The notes beneath the pieces are model-generated. The model ran no database searches and had not been told where the DNA came from. It saw only the letters and a list, made by a program, of their open reading frames with translations. Shown one piece after another: positions 10,638 through 22,439 of a DNA stretch of 64,000 bases (position 1 is the stretch's first letter; each line of letters opens with the position of its first letter). The translations under genes were made by a program, and so were the position numbers. The stretch is from Gnetum montanum. Its lineage: Eukaryota; Streptophyta; Gnetopsida; Gnetales; Gnetaceae. The DNA is taken from the NCBI GenBank assembly GCA_015680685.1, contig MNCI01025259.1, forward strand, positions 35,280-99,279, in the 5' to 3' direction.

Positions 10638-13600
10638 CTAAGTAGCATCTAGAGGAAGAGGTGATGGATCATTCCCACCCTCACTGTTGGGGCCTCCAAT
10701 GTCTCCTAAGGTGTAAAATGCATCAACACACAGCCAATTAGTAAACCATAGCCAAGATCATGACTTATAACCAAAAATTAAAACATAAAATAGATCAAAC
10801 ATGTGGAGAGTTTGCCTCCATCATTTTTTAGGGTAGATGGGGAAGGCCTTCCTCCAGACAATGGAGGATTTGGTCCTCTATCATGTTGACCTAGTCAACA
10901 TCCCCAAGATAAACACCAAAAAGAATGTGAAATCTATCTATAGGATTCCAAGTAGTAGGCTCATGATTAACAGTAGCTATAGTAGTCTCATCTACAATAG
11001 TAGTGATTTGAAGAGTGGGGTATTGCTCCACCTTCAAAGTTCTTTCAAAGAGTTGATAATCACTCTTTGCTTGGATCCCTTGAATGAACAACTGTCTCTT
11101 ATGCCATTCAACCAACTCTTCTTTAGGCCATTTAAGGTAAGCCCCATGATTGGCCTTATACTACCACTTGTCAACCTTTCGTGTCTTGCCCCACTATAGG
11201 ACCCAAGCATAATGATCCTTCTAGTCTTTAACCTTTTGTGAGATGAGATCCATCTACATACATCACTCCACTATCTCTTGTAGGACTACTACTTTTTCCT
11301 AAATGACATGCCAATAGCAAGCCCATGTGATCTCTTAAGTTTGTAACTTCCCCAAGTTAGCCACTTGGGCTTTCACAAAGGCTTTATGGTCTCAAAGATC
11401 CCTAATCATATCCTCATACCTTTGAACCTTTTTTCTCAAGGCCACAAATTCCTCCTATAGGAATTTGTTGAACCTCTCTAGATTCCATGAAGCTTTTGTG
11501 CATGACATTACTAAATTAGTGGTAGTTTCATACAGCTTCATGGGTACACTAGACACATCAAAGGAAAGTTTAGTCAAAGAATCTACCTCCATGTCCCTAT
11601 TGGAGTCCCACTTCATTGAAAATAATACAAAAAGCATATAATGCAATCATAATGCACAACCTTAAATTACCATAACGCAAAAAAGGCCTATAGCCAAATC
11701 ATATAAAACAAAATCCTTACCTATCTTAGGAGAAACCTGATGTAACTGATTAATGATGTCCTTAGCCATCCCACAGAGGAACTCCACTTTGTCTGAAATC
11801 TCTATCCATGGTTTTGAATGAAACTTAAGGATAGAAGCTTGCACTGATGGATCAAGAACTACTATAATCATAACAATCATCGAAAGGTTAGGATGACAAT
11901 CAAATGTAACCAATGCAATATAACAATAATATTAAGGCATAGGCATACTTTGCTCCTCCTCCTCTTCCTCCTTTGGGATGATGATAGGAGAGGTACCTAG
12001 TACTATTTCACCAAACAAGGCATCTATATCATCTATGCTTGCATTGGCAAGTCATTCAACCATGGGTTTCTTTAGGAGTGCCTCTTTTGCATGCCTTTGT
12101 TTTGTCTCTACCACAGCTTGAACTACTATAACCTAATGCTTGTCTAAAACCATAGCACATAGAAAACCAATTAACACATGAAACCATAAAGTAGCTATAA
12201 AATTTTAAAACATGAAATAGAATAGTTTAAATAAAGAATATCTGTGAATGCCTACTATGATGGCTTAAGTTTAAACTTGAGCTTCTTCAGGGTAGGTTGA
12301 TTTGATGTCGGGGGTGCCTCCTCCATAGGCCTCTTAAGTTTCTCTCTAGCTTCACCTTAGGCCTTCATGCACCATTTTTTGGACTCCTAAACACTAGAAA
12401 GAAATGAGAGGAGCTCATCTTCATTAGTACTATTAGGAGACTTGTACTTCCTAACATTAAGATTCTTAGTGGTGATGGATAATGTCTAATCCACCCCTTC
12501 TAGTGGATTTTGGGCCTACAACATTAGATAAATGTGTTTTATCCAAGGCATAGAAAGTTGGCTTAGGTCTTGGAAAATTGATCATCCATTCCTATACACC
12601 ACCAAAAACTCTATATACCTCTTTAGATAACTTGCAAAAAATGCAAAGTGCATGTGGATCATTATAGAGGTGTCAACGTAGAGTCTAAGAATCTCCTTTT
12701 GAAGCCTAGTAGCCAAAACAATAGCCTAATAAAATTTGATACCCTCCATTAAGACCTTCTTAATGGTCCACCCCTATGCTAGGTCAATCACCTTCTTTTG
12801 TGAACACATGAGACCTAAACAAAGGATGTGGTTCCTTTGTGTCTAGGTTCATGAAGCTATCCATTGAAATTTCAGAGTGGTCCATGCTGGCAACAAGCCA
12901 CTCTAGAACTTCTTCATGATGGCCTGATTCCCTCACTATTCTAATGGGAACCTTGGCCCCATTAGCAAGGATCCCAAACAAGTCATGAAAGGGGCCAAAA
13001 TATATGTCAATGTTTACCTTAATACCTTGGATGATGGTGTTAAAGTAGCCAACCTCCTCATCAAATTAGTCAATAACATGCAATATCTCCATAGTAGAAA
13101 TGGAACGAATAGGTGCCATAAATACATTAATCACATTAGCACACTAGATGTTTGCTTGAACATATCTAGGTGCCTACCCCTTTAGCCACTCTTGTGCTGA
13201 TGCCACATCACCAAACTTCAGGATGTGGGTTTTCTCATGACGTAAATGTGCAAGTGGTATAATGACATAAATTGAGGTAGAAGGTCTTGCGAAGTAATAA
13301 TCAAAGGTTAGCATCCATATGAGGAATTTCAATAATCAAGAAAAGCCATAAAACACTTAATTCCATAAAACACTAAAAGCTATATTCTTACCTTTACTTT
13401 TCTTCTATGGTGCAAAGGTTTTAGCTACAGGAGTCTAATCCATGTTACTGGAATCTACCCACTAGTTGTGCATCATCTTATCATCCTTGCACTTCTTGTA
13501 TACCATGTTGAACTTGGTGGTGTATTCATCAAAGTCCCCTCTTAAATGTTGATACATAGTAGCTCTAATTTGGGGACTTTTGGTGAATTCGTCCAAAGTA

Positions 13601-15829
13601 GTTTGAGCCACTGCCATGATTTGATCATTAATGATCAAACCCTACTTGTTGATCTTGTACCTACAAGAAGTAAAATTAATGTCATTAGGCAAAGAAGTTA
13701 AGACAAAATCATAAAAAAAATTACAATACTCATGTTTAACCCTGTCAAAGATACACCAAGATAGGAAGGTTTTGGAATAGTGTGTAGCCTCTATGTGCCA
13801 CCATTAGAGTATTATCGATATTAAACTAATCGTCTAGATATATGATAGGTAGCATGAAATTACTACATCTGTAGGTCCCCTTGTGGTTTCAAGAACTAAT
13901 TTATTAGTAATATACCTAGTAATTAGTCCTGATGCCTAAGGTAATAGGGTCTCCACAACAACCCCGGCTACATCCATGGACAAGTGTAACCATAGCATCA
14001 CATTGACGTTCTTAAGGAGGTAGGTAAGGAAGTTCCTTACCCTAGTCCAAAACCATAATGAGAGCTTCCCAAGAAGCATGTCATGTGGTGGAGTATTAGT
14101 CTTGGGATGACCAATGTAGCACAAAATGCCTACTAGCTCCACTATAATGAGAATTGGCCTCCAGAAGACCCTACACAAAACAAAGTAAAAATATTGTGAT
14201 CAATTAAAATTTCTTAATAGGTTAGGAAAACATCTAGTCAAAGGTGAAATTAGCCTCTATAAAAAGCTCTAAGGTTTTTACCTAATAAGCTTAAGAAATT
14301 CCATAAGAAGGCACTATTACAACCTTTTAAAGAAAAAGCATTATGGCCTATTAGAGCTACTTAGCAAATTTAAAGAGAACATCTAGTCAGAGGTAAAATT
14401 AGCCTTTGTAAAGAAATCTAAGGTGTTTTTCTGAATTAGCCTGAGTAATTTCATCACAACCTTGTATAACCTTGCATTATGTTCAATTGGAATTTCTTTA
14501 TAAATTTAGAGAAAACTCCCTAAGTCATTGGTGAAATTAGCTTTTGTAAAAAGCACTTAGGTGTTTATCTAAATTATCTTGAGAAATTCCATAAAAGCAT
14601 TGATACCATATTTTATAGCATTTATAACCAAAGATGTTATGGCCAAAACTATGCCTTAGTCTAAATTATGCATAAATTTAGAAAACACATCTAAATTGTG
14701 CATAAATTTGGACAAAACTAAGTATAAGTTTAGAAAAAAGTATCTAAATTATGTAAAGCATGCATAAATTTGGGAAAAAAAAATCTAAACTATATAGAAA
14801 TCAGGAAAAAGAATGATAAGTGTAGAAAAAATCATGAAGCCATAACAAAAAATTATTTAAAATAGAAAAATGTTTTACTCTCCTAGAAAAATCAAAAAAT
14901 CAACCACTTCTATTTTGGGAAATGTACTAAAATCGTAAGTTTTTCCATGATCTACACAACCTTAGCAAAAAAATTCATAAAATACTCATTTTAAATCAAA
15001 TCACAATGATTACACATCCATTTGAAAGCTAAAACCAAATCATATGCATCTATGACTAGAAAGTAGCATAAACCTTGGTTGTTCTTATTTTTAAAAAATT
15101 TCACAAATCAACATGAAATTACAAAAGTAGCATAAATAACCTAACTACAAAATGTTAGGAAAATAATCATAACTCCCTCATTTCAAAACCAAATTAAATG
15201 AGAAAACAACCATAACCTTTGATTTTACAAATATGCAATCACTTTACCAAGAAAAAAAATACATAACTTGGCTTTCTTTTTTCATAACAAAACTTCAAAA
15301 ATCCCAAAGCTTAAACTTCATATAGCCATTAAAATGATTGAAATAGTCAAAAAAATTACAACCAATTTAAATTCACATCAAAATAATGGGGTATGATTTT
15401 ATTAAAATTTAATTTTAACAAATCCTAAGGCCTATAGTTGAGAAAAAAACCATACCCCAAAATGTTGAGAAAAAAGCACAAAATAGTAAGGCTTATTTTC
15501 AAAATCAAATCTACAAAAGCTAAAGTGATAAAAAAAACATAAATCTACATGGGAATAGCCAAAATAAGAGGTGGGATTTTGTCAAAATTCTAGCTTAATC
15601 CCCCCATTGATGTAGATATGAGAAAATGGCCCTAACACTTAGAAAGAAAAAAGAAGAAAAACCATAGAAAATAAAGGTAGAAATAGGTAGAATTTCCTAC
15701 CTTGGAATGGTGATAGATTGGGCCTAGATTGAGATATGCCTTGGGAACATATAATAGCTCCCTAGAGTTCTCATCCATCCTCTAGATTATGGGACTCTTG
15801 CTCTTTCCTCCTCTCTATTTTGATGCCAT
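10638..15829 (-). pseudogene. Intron-containing antisense gene carried by element A
   Basis: Product unknown; I recognise no family. Read on the minus strand, likely exons are 15829-15701 (ATG at 15829), 14170-13730, 13660-13392, about 13290-12252, 12143-11949, 11861-11721, and 11610 onward, with a last short exon ending at a stop at 10638. Splice signals are good: donors GTAGGA (15700), GTAAGAATA (13391), GTATGC (11948), GTAAGG (11720); acceptors TTTGTTTTGTGTAG (14171), CTTCTTGTAG (13661), GATTATAG (11862). One donor is GC (12251). The encoded protein is mostly hydrophilic, with a hydrophobic stretch in exon 2 and an acidic Gly/Asn/Pro-rich tail. The exon order and four introns are repeated in element B. 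Several in-frame TAG stops show it is now dead. It lies between protease and RT in the direction opposite to both. Reverse transcription of sense RNA would not remove its introns, which explains how they persist. Confidence 0.6.
14220..14640. repeat. Three-copy tandem repeat of about 150 bp
   Basis: Three units start near 14220, 14370 and 14520. The shared core is GAAATTAGCCTYTRTAAA, followed by CTAAGGTGTTT and AGAAATTCCAT. It lies inside the presumed long first intron of the antisense gene. From 14640 to 14800 a shorter unit around CATAAATTTAGAAAA repeats several times. Confidence 0.65.
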
Positions 15830-16240
15830 GGAATGCTTAATGTTGAGAAAGAGATAAATTAGAAAAAGATGAGAGTTCTATGCTAGCTGCAGGGAAGATG
15901 GAAGGCTTCCATGTTGAAGATTGGTTTTGACTGACATAAGAATCTCTACTAAAGCTCTCCTCCAATGTCTTGTTCTTGAAGAATGACAATTATGATCAAA
16001 ATTTGCAAATTTTGACTTCTAAACCCCACCTAAACCTACACAAAACCCTAGCTGTTAATTCAGTGCATGATGACTACAAGTGCACTAAGACAAAAGGGGG
16101 GAAATTTTAGTTCACATTGTTTTTAGGAGGGTAAACAAATCTACTTTTCAAAATTTTAAATTTTTGGATTATAGGCCCTACCTTGTGCCTTCCCTTTTGA
16201 TCAAACTTACTTCAACGCTAAGATTTTTCTAAACTTGGCA
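14800..16240. other. AT-rich spacer around the antisense gene start
   Basis: Apart from the first exon of the antisense gene (15829-15701), this is AT-rich sequence with A-runs and no recognisable coding. The part upstream of 15829 would include the promoter of the antisense gene, but I see no convincing TATA box at a fixed distance. Confidence 0.4.
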
Positions 16241-19200
16241 CTTAAAACATTAAGGAAATGTTATCCCCATGCATCCACGTTGGGAATGCCATGCATAGTG
16301 TGGAAACATGTCCATTATTCTACAAATTCATTAGCATTACAATATATTTCTATTTTTAGTAACCCAAACTTACCTTTTTGAACCGTAGGTTTTCAGATTT
16401 GGACAAAACATGAGCATGGCTAACTACCATAGATTTCCATGCTCGAGAAATAGTGCCCAACATGGAAGAAGGGGGGTTAACACTTAATCTTACCTCCCAA
16501 CATGCATCTAGCATAAATTTGACCCCAAAGTAGGCCCCACATGACCTAGAACCCCTGCAAGTATCTTTGGCAGCCTTGGAACCTCACCAAACCTAGTCGA
16601 AATTAGACAAAACTGGTTGAAACTTGAGATTTGGTGTTTTTCACACTAGGAGAGACTTATTCCACACTTATCCACTCACACTTAGTTTGAAAAGATGGGT
16701 GAAGCTAAAAATGACCTAATTTGATGACCTAATAACCATTTCTTGATACCTAGTGATCCCTATACGCTACTAGAGCCCTTGAGAGCTTGTAGAAGCTTCA
16801 AAATCAGTCAAAAATTGTACCTATCTATCACCCCCTCTCATCCATGTTGGGGCCAACATTACTAACATGGAAGAAAGAGGGGAAGTTTCATGAGGTAGTT
16901 AGAAGCCTCTAAACTATCAAATCTTTACACCCAACATTGACCATCAACATTGACAACCTTGGAGGTCGACATGCATGGTTAATCAGCTATAGATCTAGTC
17001 TAGATCTAAATTTCTTAATTTAGGGAACCTCTTCCATGCTAAGCCATCCTCCCCTAGCATGGAAAAATGGGAAAAGCTTGAAAACTTACTCACAGTGCCC
17101 AAAATAACTAGATCTTGACCTTAGGCACTGATGACCAATGGCATTAATCCTATGAGCATGCATGCATGCATGGCTAGATCAATAAAAAATGATAAAAAAA
17201 ACTTTATCCTCAATTTTCCATTTTTATCATGAAATCCCTAACATGGAAAAAGGGTGGGAAGTATAAAAACTAGATTATAACCCTTGAAACAGTCTGATTT
17301 CAGCATCAAATGGCAATAGGGGACATCAGCTACCTTAGGGGCCTACATGCATAACCAAAAATGGTTAAAAATGATCAAAAATATTTCTTCCTAATTTTTC
17401 ATGCTAGGAATTCTATGATCAATGTGGAAAAAATTGGAAAAGTCCAAAAAATTCCTTGTCAATCTTGAAATAACCAAATCTTGACATCAAGTAGTAGTCA
17501 TTGTCACCGACAACTTGGAAAGTTTGCATGCATGTATGAGAGTGGTCAAAAGTAATCAAAAAGCATTCCCCCAAATTTTCCATGCTAAGCATAAAATTAC
17601 CAACATGGATAAATGGGGGAAAGTCCAAAAATTACCTTATGACCTTTGAGATGACTAAATATTAACATCAAATGTTAATAGCTAATGTTGGTAACTTAGG
17701 AAGCCTGCATCCATGTTTGAAAATGATCAAAAATATTTTTTGCTATTTTTTCATGCTGATCATAGAAGACCTAAAGTGGAAAAATGGGGTGAAGTCCAAG
17801 AAATTCCTTGTTAACCTTGAAACAACAAGATTTTAACATCATGTAGTAGTAGTCATTGTTAGCAACCCTGAAAACCTACATGCATGGTTGAAATTAGTCA
17901 AAAATCACAAAATCATTCCCCCCATTTTTCTACACTACGCATAGAAACTCTAGTTTGGAAAAAGGTTAGGAAGCCCAAAAACCACTCATTAATCTTTAAG
18001 ACAACTAAATTTTGACATGAAGCATTGACCATCGTCGTCAATAACCTTAGGAACTCGCATGCATGATCGAAAGGGACAATAAAGCTCCAAAAAGCTTTCC
18101 CCAATTTTTCCGTACTAAACATGGAAGCCCCAACCTAGAAATAGGGAAGGAGTCCAAAAAACACTTAAAAAACCTCTAAAACGATTATTTTTAGCTCTAG
18201 ACCCCAATCCTTGACCCTAATAGCCCTAGAGGTTAACATGCAAAGTTGATTGAGGTTAAAATTGGTCAAAAATCCATTTCCTCTTGTTTTAAATGCTAAG
18301 CTTTCTATCCCTAGTGTGGATGATAGGAGGAAGCTAGAAAACCACTTAGGGATACTCAAAATTACCAAAACTTGACACCAAACCCTAGTCCTCTATCCTA
18401 GTAGCCTTAGATGTTGACATGCAAAGATGATTGAGGTTAAAATTGGTCAAAAATCAAATCCCCTTTATTTTACATGCTACAATTTCTATCCCCAACATGG
18501 AAGAAGGGGGAAGCCAAATAAACCACTTAGGAATGCCCAAAATTATCAAATTTTTGACATGGATCCATAGCCCTTAACCTTGACAATCCTAGGAGGCAAC
18601 ATGCATAGTCGATTGTAATCCAAATTGGCCTAGATCTAGGATTCTTGCTTCCTTCATGTTGGAGTAACCTCCCAAGTGTGAAAATAATGGGGGAAGTTTC
18701 TTTTCCACTTTTTGGGACAAGATAACAATTCCAAATCCCAAAGATCTTCACTAGAAAAGCCTAGGACCTCACAACATAAATATTTTTCTTGTATAACTTT
18801 GCCTCAACCTCAAAAATACATTCCCCCCATTCTTCCATGTTGGGGTAACTCCCCTAGCATGGAAATAGGGGGAAATACCTTCAGTTCCCTTAAACAGCCT
18901 TCAAATAAGACCAAAATCATCCAGAAACATGTAGAATCAAAGTTTGTAGCACTAGAGACCTAGAAAACTGGTCAAAGTGTTCCAAAATCACTTTGAATTC
19001 ATCAAATAAGTGTCCCCCTATTTTTCCACCCTAAGGATACTATACCCAACGTGGAAGAATGGGGGAAAGTCATTTCAACATATATTAGCACTAAAAATGA
19101 CCTCAAATTCCCTCAAAACAAAGCTAGAAGATGCACAGGCTCTAGTATTGGGTCTCAAATTCCTATTTGACCATGTTTGACCTTATTTTTTCTTGGAATT

Positions 19201-19450
19201 TGATTTGCCATGCTAAGCCCCCTCTTTCCCATGCTATTTAGTGTGGAAATAAAGGGGAAAAACTTCAATATTTTCTTTTTGACCTTTACAGACCTTTGGA
19301 CCATCCAATTTTGATTGATCTAACCCTATGCTACCTTGGGAAGGTCCTAGGACCTTAATTTTTGACCTTTAAACATCCCAAAACATATTTTCCTTAGTCC
19401 CCATACTACAAGTCCCTATTTCCACATTGAACCTAGTGTGGAAGCCTTAG
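16240..19450. repeat. Tandem array of about 181-bp units inside element A
   Basis: Some 16-18 degenerate units. Each has a TTTTTCCATGCTAAG block, then about 20 bp later an AACATGGAAGAAGGGGGAAG block, then CTTGACATCA and GCATGCATG. The second block falls at about 16877, 17059, 17243, 17421, 17604, 17776, 17955, 18135, 18316, 18497, 18677, 18858, 19051, 19243 and 19438. The spacing is mostly 172-184 bp, rising to about 193 bp at the right end. Related CATGCTAG...CTAGCATGGAA blocks also occur in the 3' LTR of A (24240-24480, 24920-25020). No coding sense recognised on either strand. Confidence 0.8.
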
Positions 19451-19799
19451 AACACTTGATTTTTAGGCCTAAACAACCTAGAAATAGCCCTAATTGATGT
19501 CTAAACTTACCTAATAGCCTTGTAGCCTTAAACCATGGCCTAGTAAGGCCAAAATTTGGAAAAAAATAATTATTTTGTACCCATATTAACCAAATTTTAT
19601 CATATATGCCCTATTTTACTTGATTTTTGACTTATTATGTAATGTTTTAACTTGCTTTTGGATTTATGTTACATTGTGAACCTTGTTGACCTTCTATGAC
19701 CTTTATACAACACTATATGTTCTTTGTTTGTCTTATTACAACTCTATTTGACTTTGTTCATCCTTTAAATGGTATTAAATAGTGGGCTTTAACCTTCCA

Positions 19800-19930
19800 T
19801 GACCATCGTTTGACACCATATGACCATGGCCTATTGGGACCTTAAACTAGCATCATGGCTTGCTAAGGCCTTAAATTAGCATCACAGCCTACTAAGGCCT
19901 TAAATTGACAAAATTGTGACTGTTATTGAT
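19800..19930 (+). repeat. Minisatellite, TTAAACTAGCA type
   Basis: About four units (CCATGGCCTATTGGGACC, then TTAAACTAGCATCATGGC and so on), just upstream of the pol region. Same family as 10020-10320. Confidence 0.7.
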
Positions 19931-20129
19931 CATTTGTGGCCTCACTCCTTATATTTCCCCTTGTTTGACCTTTATGTGACCTTTGTTTTCCTTTATTAAA
20001 CTTTTTCGAATTGACCTTATCCCATTGATTATTTAGGATGGCTTTAATTACATTGGATTTACATATGTTTTATGGCATTTTAATATTATTTATTTACTTT
20101 TACCCAAGTGTCACTTAATATGCTTTTGG

Positions 20130-21640
20130 TTGATATGCAGGATCAAAGTATGAGTACCTAGGACCTCATGATGATTTAAATGGTATATTAACCTTGATTG
20201 CCTAGATATTGAGCCTGAGAGTCTTGTAGACCACATAGCCTCAATAGAGAAACCTCTAGAATGGCTTGAAAACCTAGCAAAAACCCTTGACTTAAAAGCA
20301 AGATACATAACTAAAGATCCTTTAGTTGAGGTTCCTCTCACAACACACAGTGGCGAGGAGAAATCCCTTAAATTAAGTTCCTCACTAGATCCTCGATGTG
20401 TCCAAGACATCACTAAAGTCTTAGAAAAGAACATTAAGCCATTTTCCTAGTTATATCAAGATATGTCAAGCCTAGGCCCATGTCTAGTCTAGCACAACAT
20501 CATACTAGATCCTAGCATTAGACTAGTTAAGTAAAAAGTGAACAAGATTAGACTTGATTTGGCCTTGGCAATTCATGATGAAATCTCAAAGTTCTCATAA
20601 GAAGGTTTCATGATTATGTAGAATGCGTATCCAGCATAGTGGTAGTCCCTAAGAAAAAATGGGAACATCCATATTTGCATTGATTTTTGAGACTTAAATA
20701 AAGCCATCATCAAGGATGACTTTCGTTTGCCTAGTATTGATCAACTTATTGATACTATAGACATACATGCCTTGTTATCCTTTATGGATGGATTCTTGAG
20801 ATACAACCAAATTAGGATCAACCCAGAACACCAAATTAGCATAACCTTTATGGCCCCATGGGGTACTTTTTGTTATATCATGATGTGCTTTGTCCTTAAG
20901 TACGTTGGAGTGACATACCAAAGAATCATGACCTATATCTTCAATGATTACATGTTAGGTTTGCTTAATGATTATGTAGATGACATAGCCGTGAAGTATA
21001 AAATAGCTAATGATCATGCTAATGACCTAGATTTGGTGCTTAATTAATGCCTAAAATATGAGCTTAGGCTTAATCCTAAAAAGTGTGTCTTTAGTGTCAA
21101 GACTGATAAGATGCTTGACTTTGTAGTCTTTGAGGCATGGATACACAAAGATCTTGATAAGGTTAAGGCCATATCCAAATTGGTAGTAGCTACCAACCTT
21201 AAAGAGATTTGGGGTTTACAAGATAGACTATAGTTTATTTGTAGGTTCATCACTAGGCTTTAGAATAACTTATAGTTCATGCACCACTTGCTTAAAAAAA
21301 GATTTTACTATGAGTGGATGGCTCAATGCCAAGAGGCCTTTGAAAACCTTAGGTAAGAGTTGACATAACTACTGATAGTCTATCCTCCACAAGAGGGTAA
21401 ACCATTTTACATTTATCTTGCCATTTCTGATACATCCACTACCTCTCTACTCTTTTAGAAATGTGATGATGAAGCAGAAATGCCTAGATACTACCTTAGC
21501 CATGCATTAGTAGCCCACAAGACCTGATACACTGAAGTGAAGAAGCATTGTCTAGCACTAGTCTTATCTTTGAAGAAATGGAGACACTACCTCTTTAGAA
21601 GCCAAGTCAACATAATTTTCAAGCACAACATACTCAAATT
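20130..21640 (+). pseudogene. Decayed reverse transcriptase and RNase H of element A
   Basis: Copies element RNA into DNA and removes the template. An upstream linker (20160-20440) leads into RT. The finger motif with V-P-K-K lies near 20650 and the L-P-S-I-D-Q-L block at 20730-20750. The palm Y-V-D-D catalytic box is intact at 20973-20984. The longest open stretch is 20727-21047 (106 codons). The gypsy RNase H follows with Y-T-E-V-K-K-H-C-L-A-L-V near 21525-21565 and the W-R-H-Y-L block near 21580. Numerous TAG codons stand where Gln is usual (for example before H-N-I-I and in place of V-x-Q), so no product is possible. The RT type is Ty3/gypsy, and the order RT-RH-aRH-INT supports the Tat side of the family. 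Confidence 0.88.
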
Positions 21641-21829
21641 ATATAATTACCAACATCTATGAAAGTAGCTATATAGCCTGATGAAAAGCCATAACCACGA
21701 AGTTCAACCTTCATTACATCTCTTAATTCGTAACAAAAGGTCAAGCTATAGATGTATAGCTCATAGTTTTTCTTATTGATGACTAAGCAACCATAGACCC
21801 TGAGTTTCCTAATAAACACATTAACATAA

Positions 21830-22310
21830 TTAGCCAAGTACCCAAGGGTTATGAAATCTAACCCTTTGCCTATCATTTTGGATTCCAGTGTACCACCCAT
21901 GGGGCTAGTGTTGCTGCTATCATAACATTTTCATATGGTGAAATCCAATCCTTTGCCTATCATTTCAAGTTCTTATGTAGCAACAACATAGAAAAATATG
22001 AGGGTTTGATTAGAGGGATGATGGTAGCTCATGACCTAGGAATTAGATGCCTATCCATCAAAGGCAATTTTATAAGTCATGGTTAACCAAGTAACCAAAG
22101 TCTATGCATGCAAAGCTAAGCACTTACAACCTTACTGTGACCTAGGAAAGAAATTACTACGAAAATTCATATACATTGATATCCAACACACACCTCAAAA
22201 TGAAAACACCATAGTTGATGCAATTGCAATGCTAGCCCTTAGTGTGATGCTAGATGAGTTTAGCAAGTTGTCCACCATAACTATGGGCTACGCTACTCCC
22301 ATGACATAGA
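21830..22310 (+). pseudogene. Second, archaeal-type RNase H domain (aRNH) of element A
   Basis: A second RNase H sits between the first RNase H and integrase, which is diagnostic of Tat/Ogre elements. Visible landmarks are N-N-I-E-K-Y-E-G-L near 21990 (family form N-x-A-E-Y-E-A-L), then L-G-I-R-C-L-S-I near 22040. A frame change at about 22078 leads to V-N-Q-V, K-L-L-R-K-F near 22155, and H-T-P-Q-N-E-N-T-I-V-D-A (22190-22225; family form H-V-P-R-x-x-N-x-x-A-D-A). One frameshift and a stop around 22085 break it. The upstream part of the domain, 21640-21830, is poorly preserved. Confidence 0.75.
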
Positions 22311-22439
22311 GCACTAATGAAACCTTTATGGCTCTTGTTCATACTACTCCTCCCAAGGAGTGGTATGATGATATCAAATTTTACCTTATGCATGGTGAAT
22401 CTTCACAAGGCCTGTCTACTTCTCAAAAGGAAACTATAC

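Noticed and set aside
16240-19450. CRISPR-like array
   Set aside because: Units are long, degenerate and contiguous without unique spacers, and the context is a plant retrotransposon.
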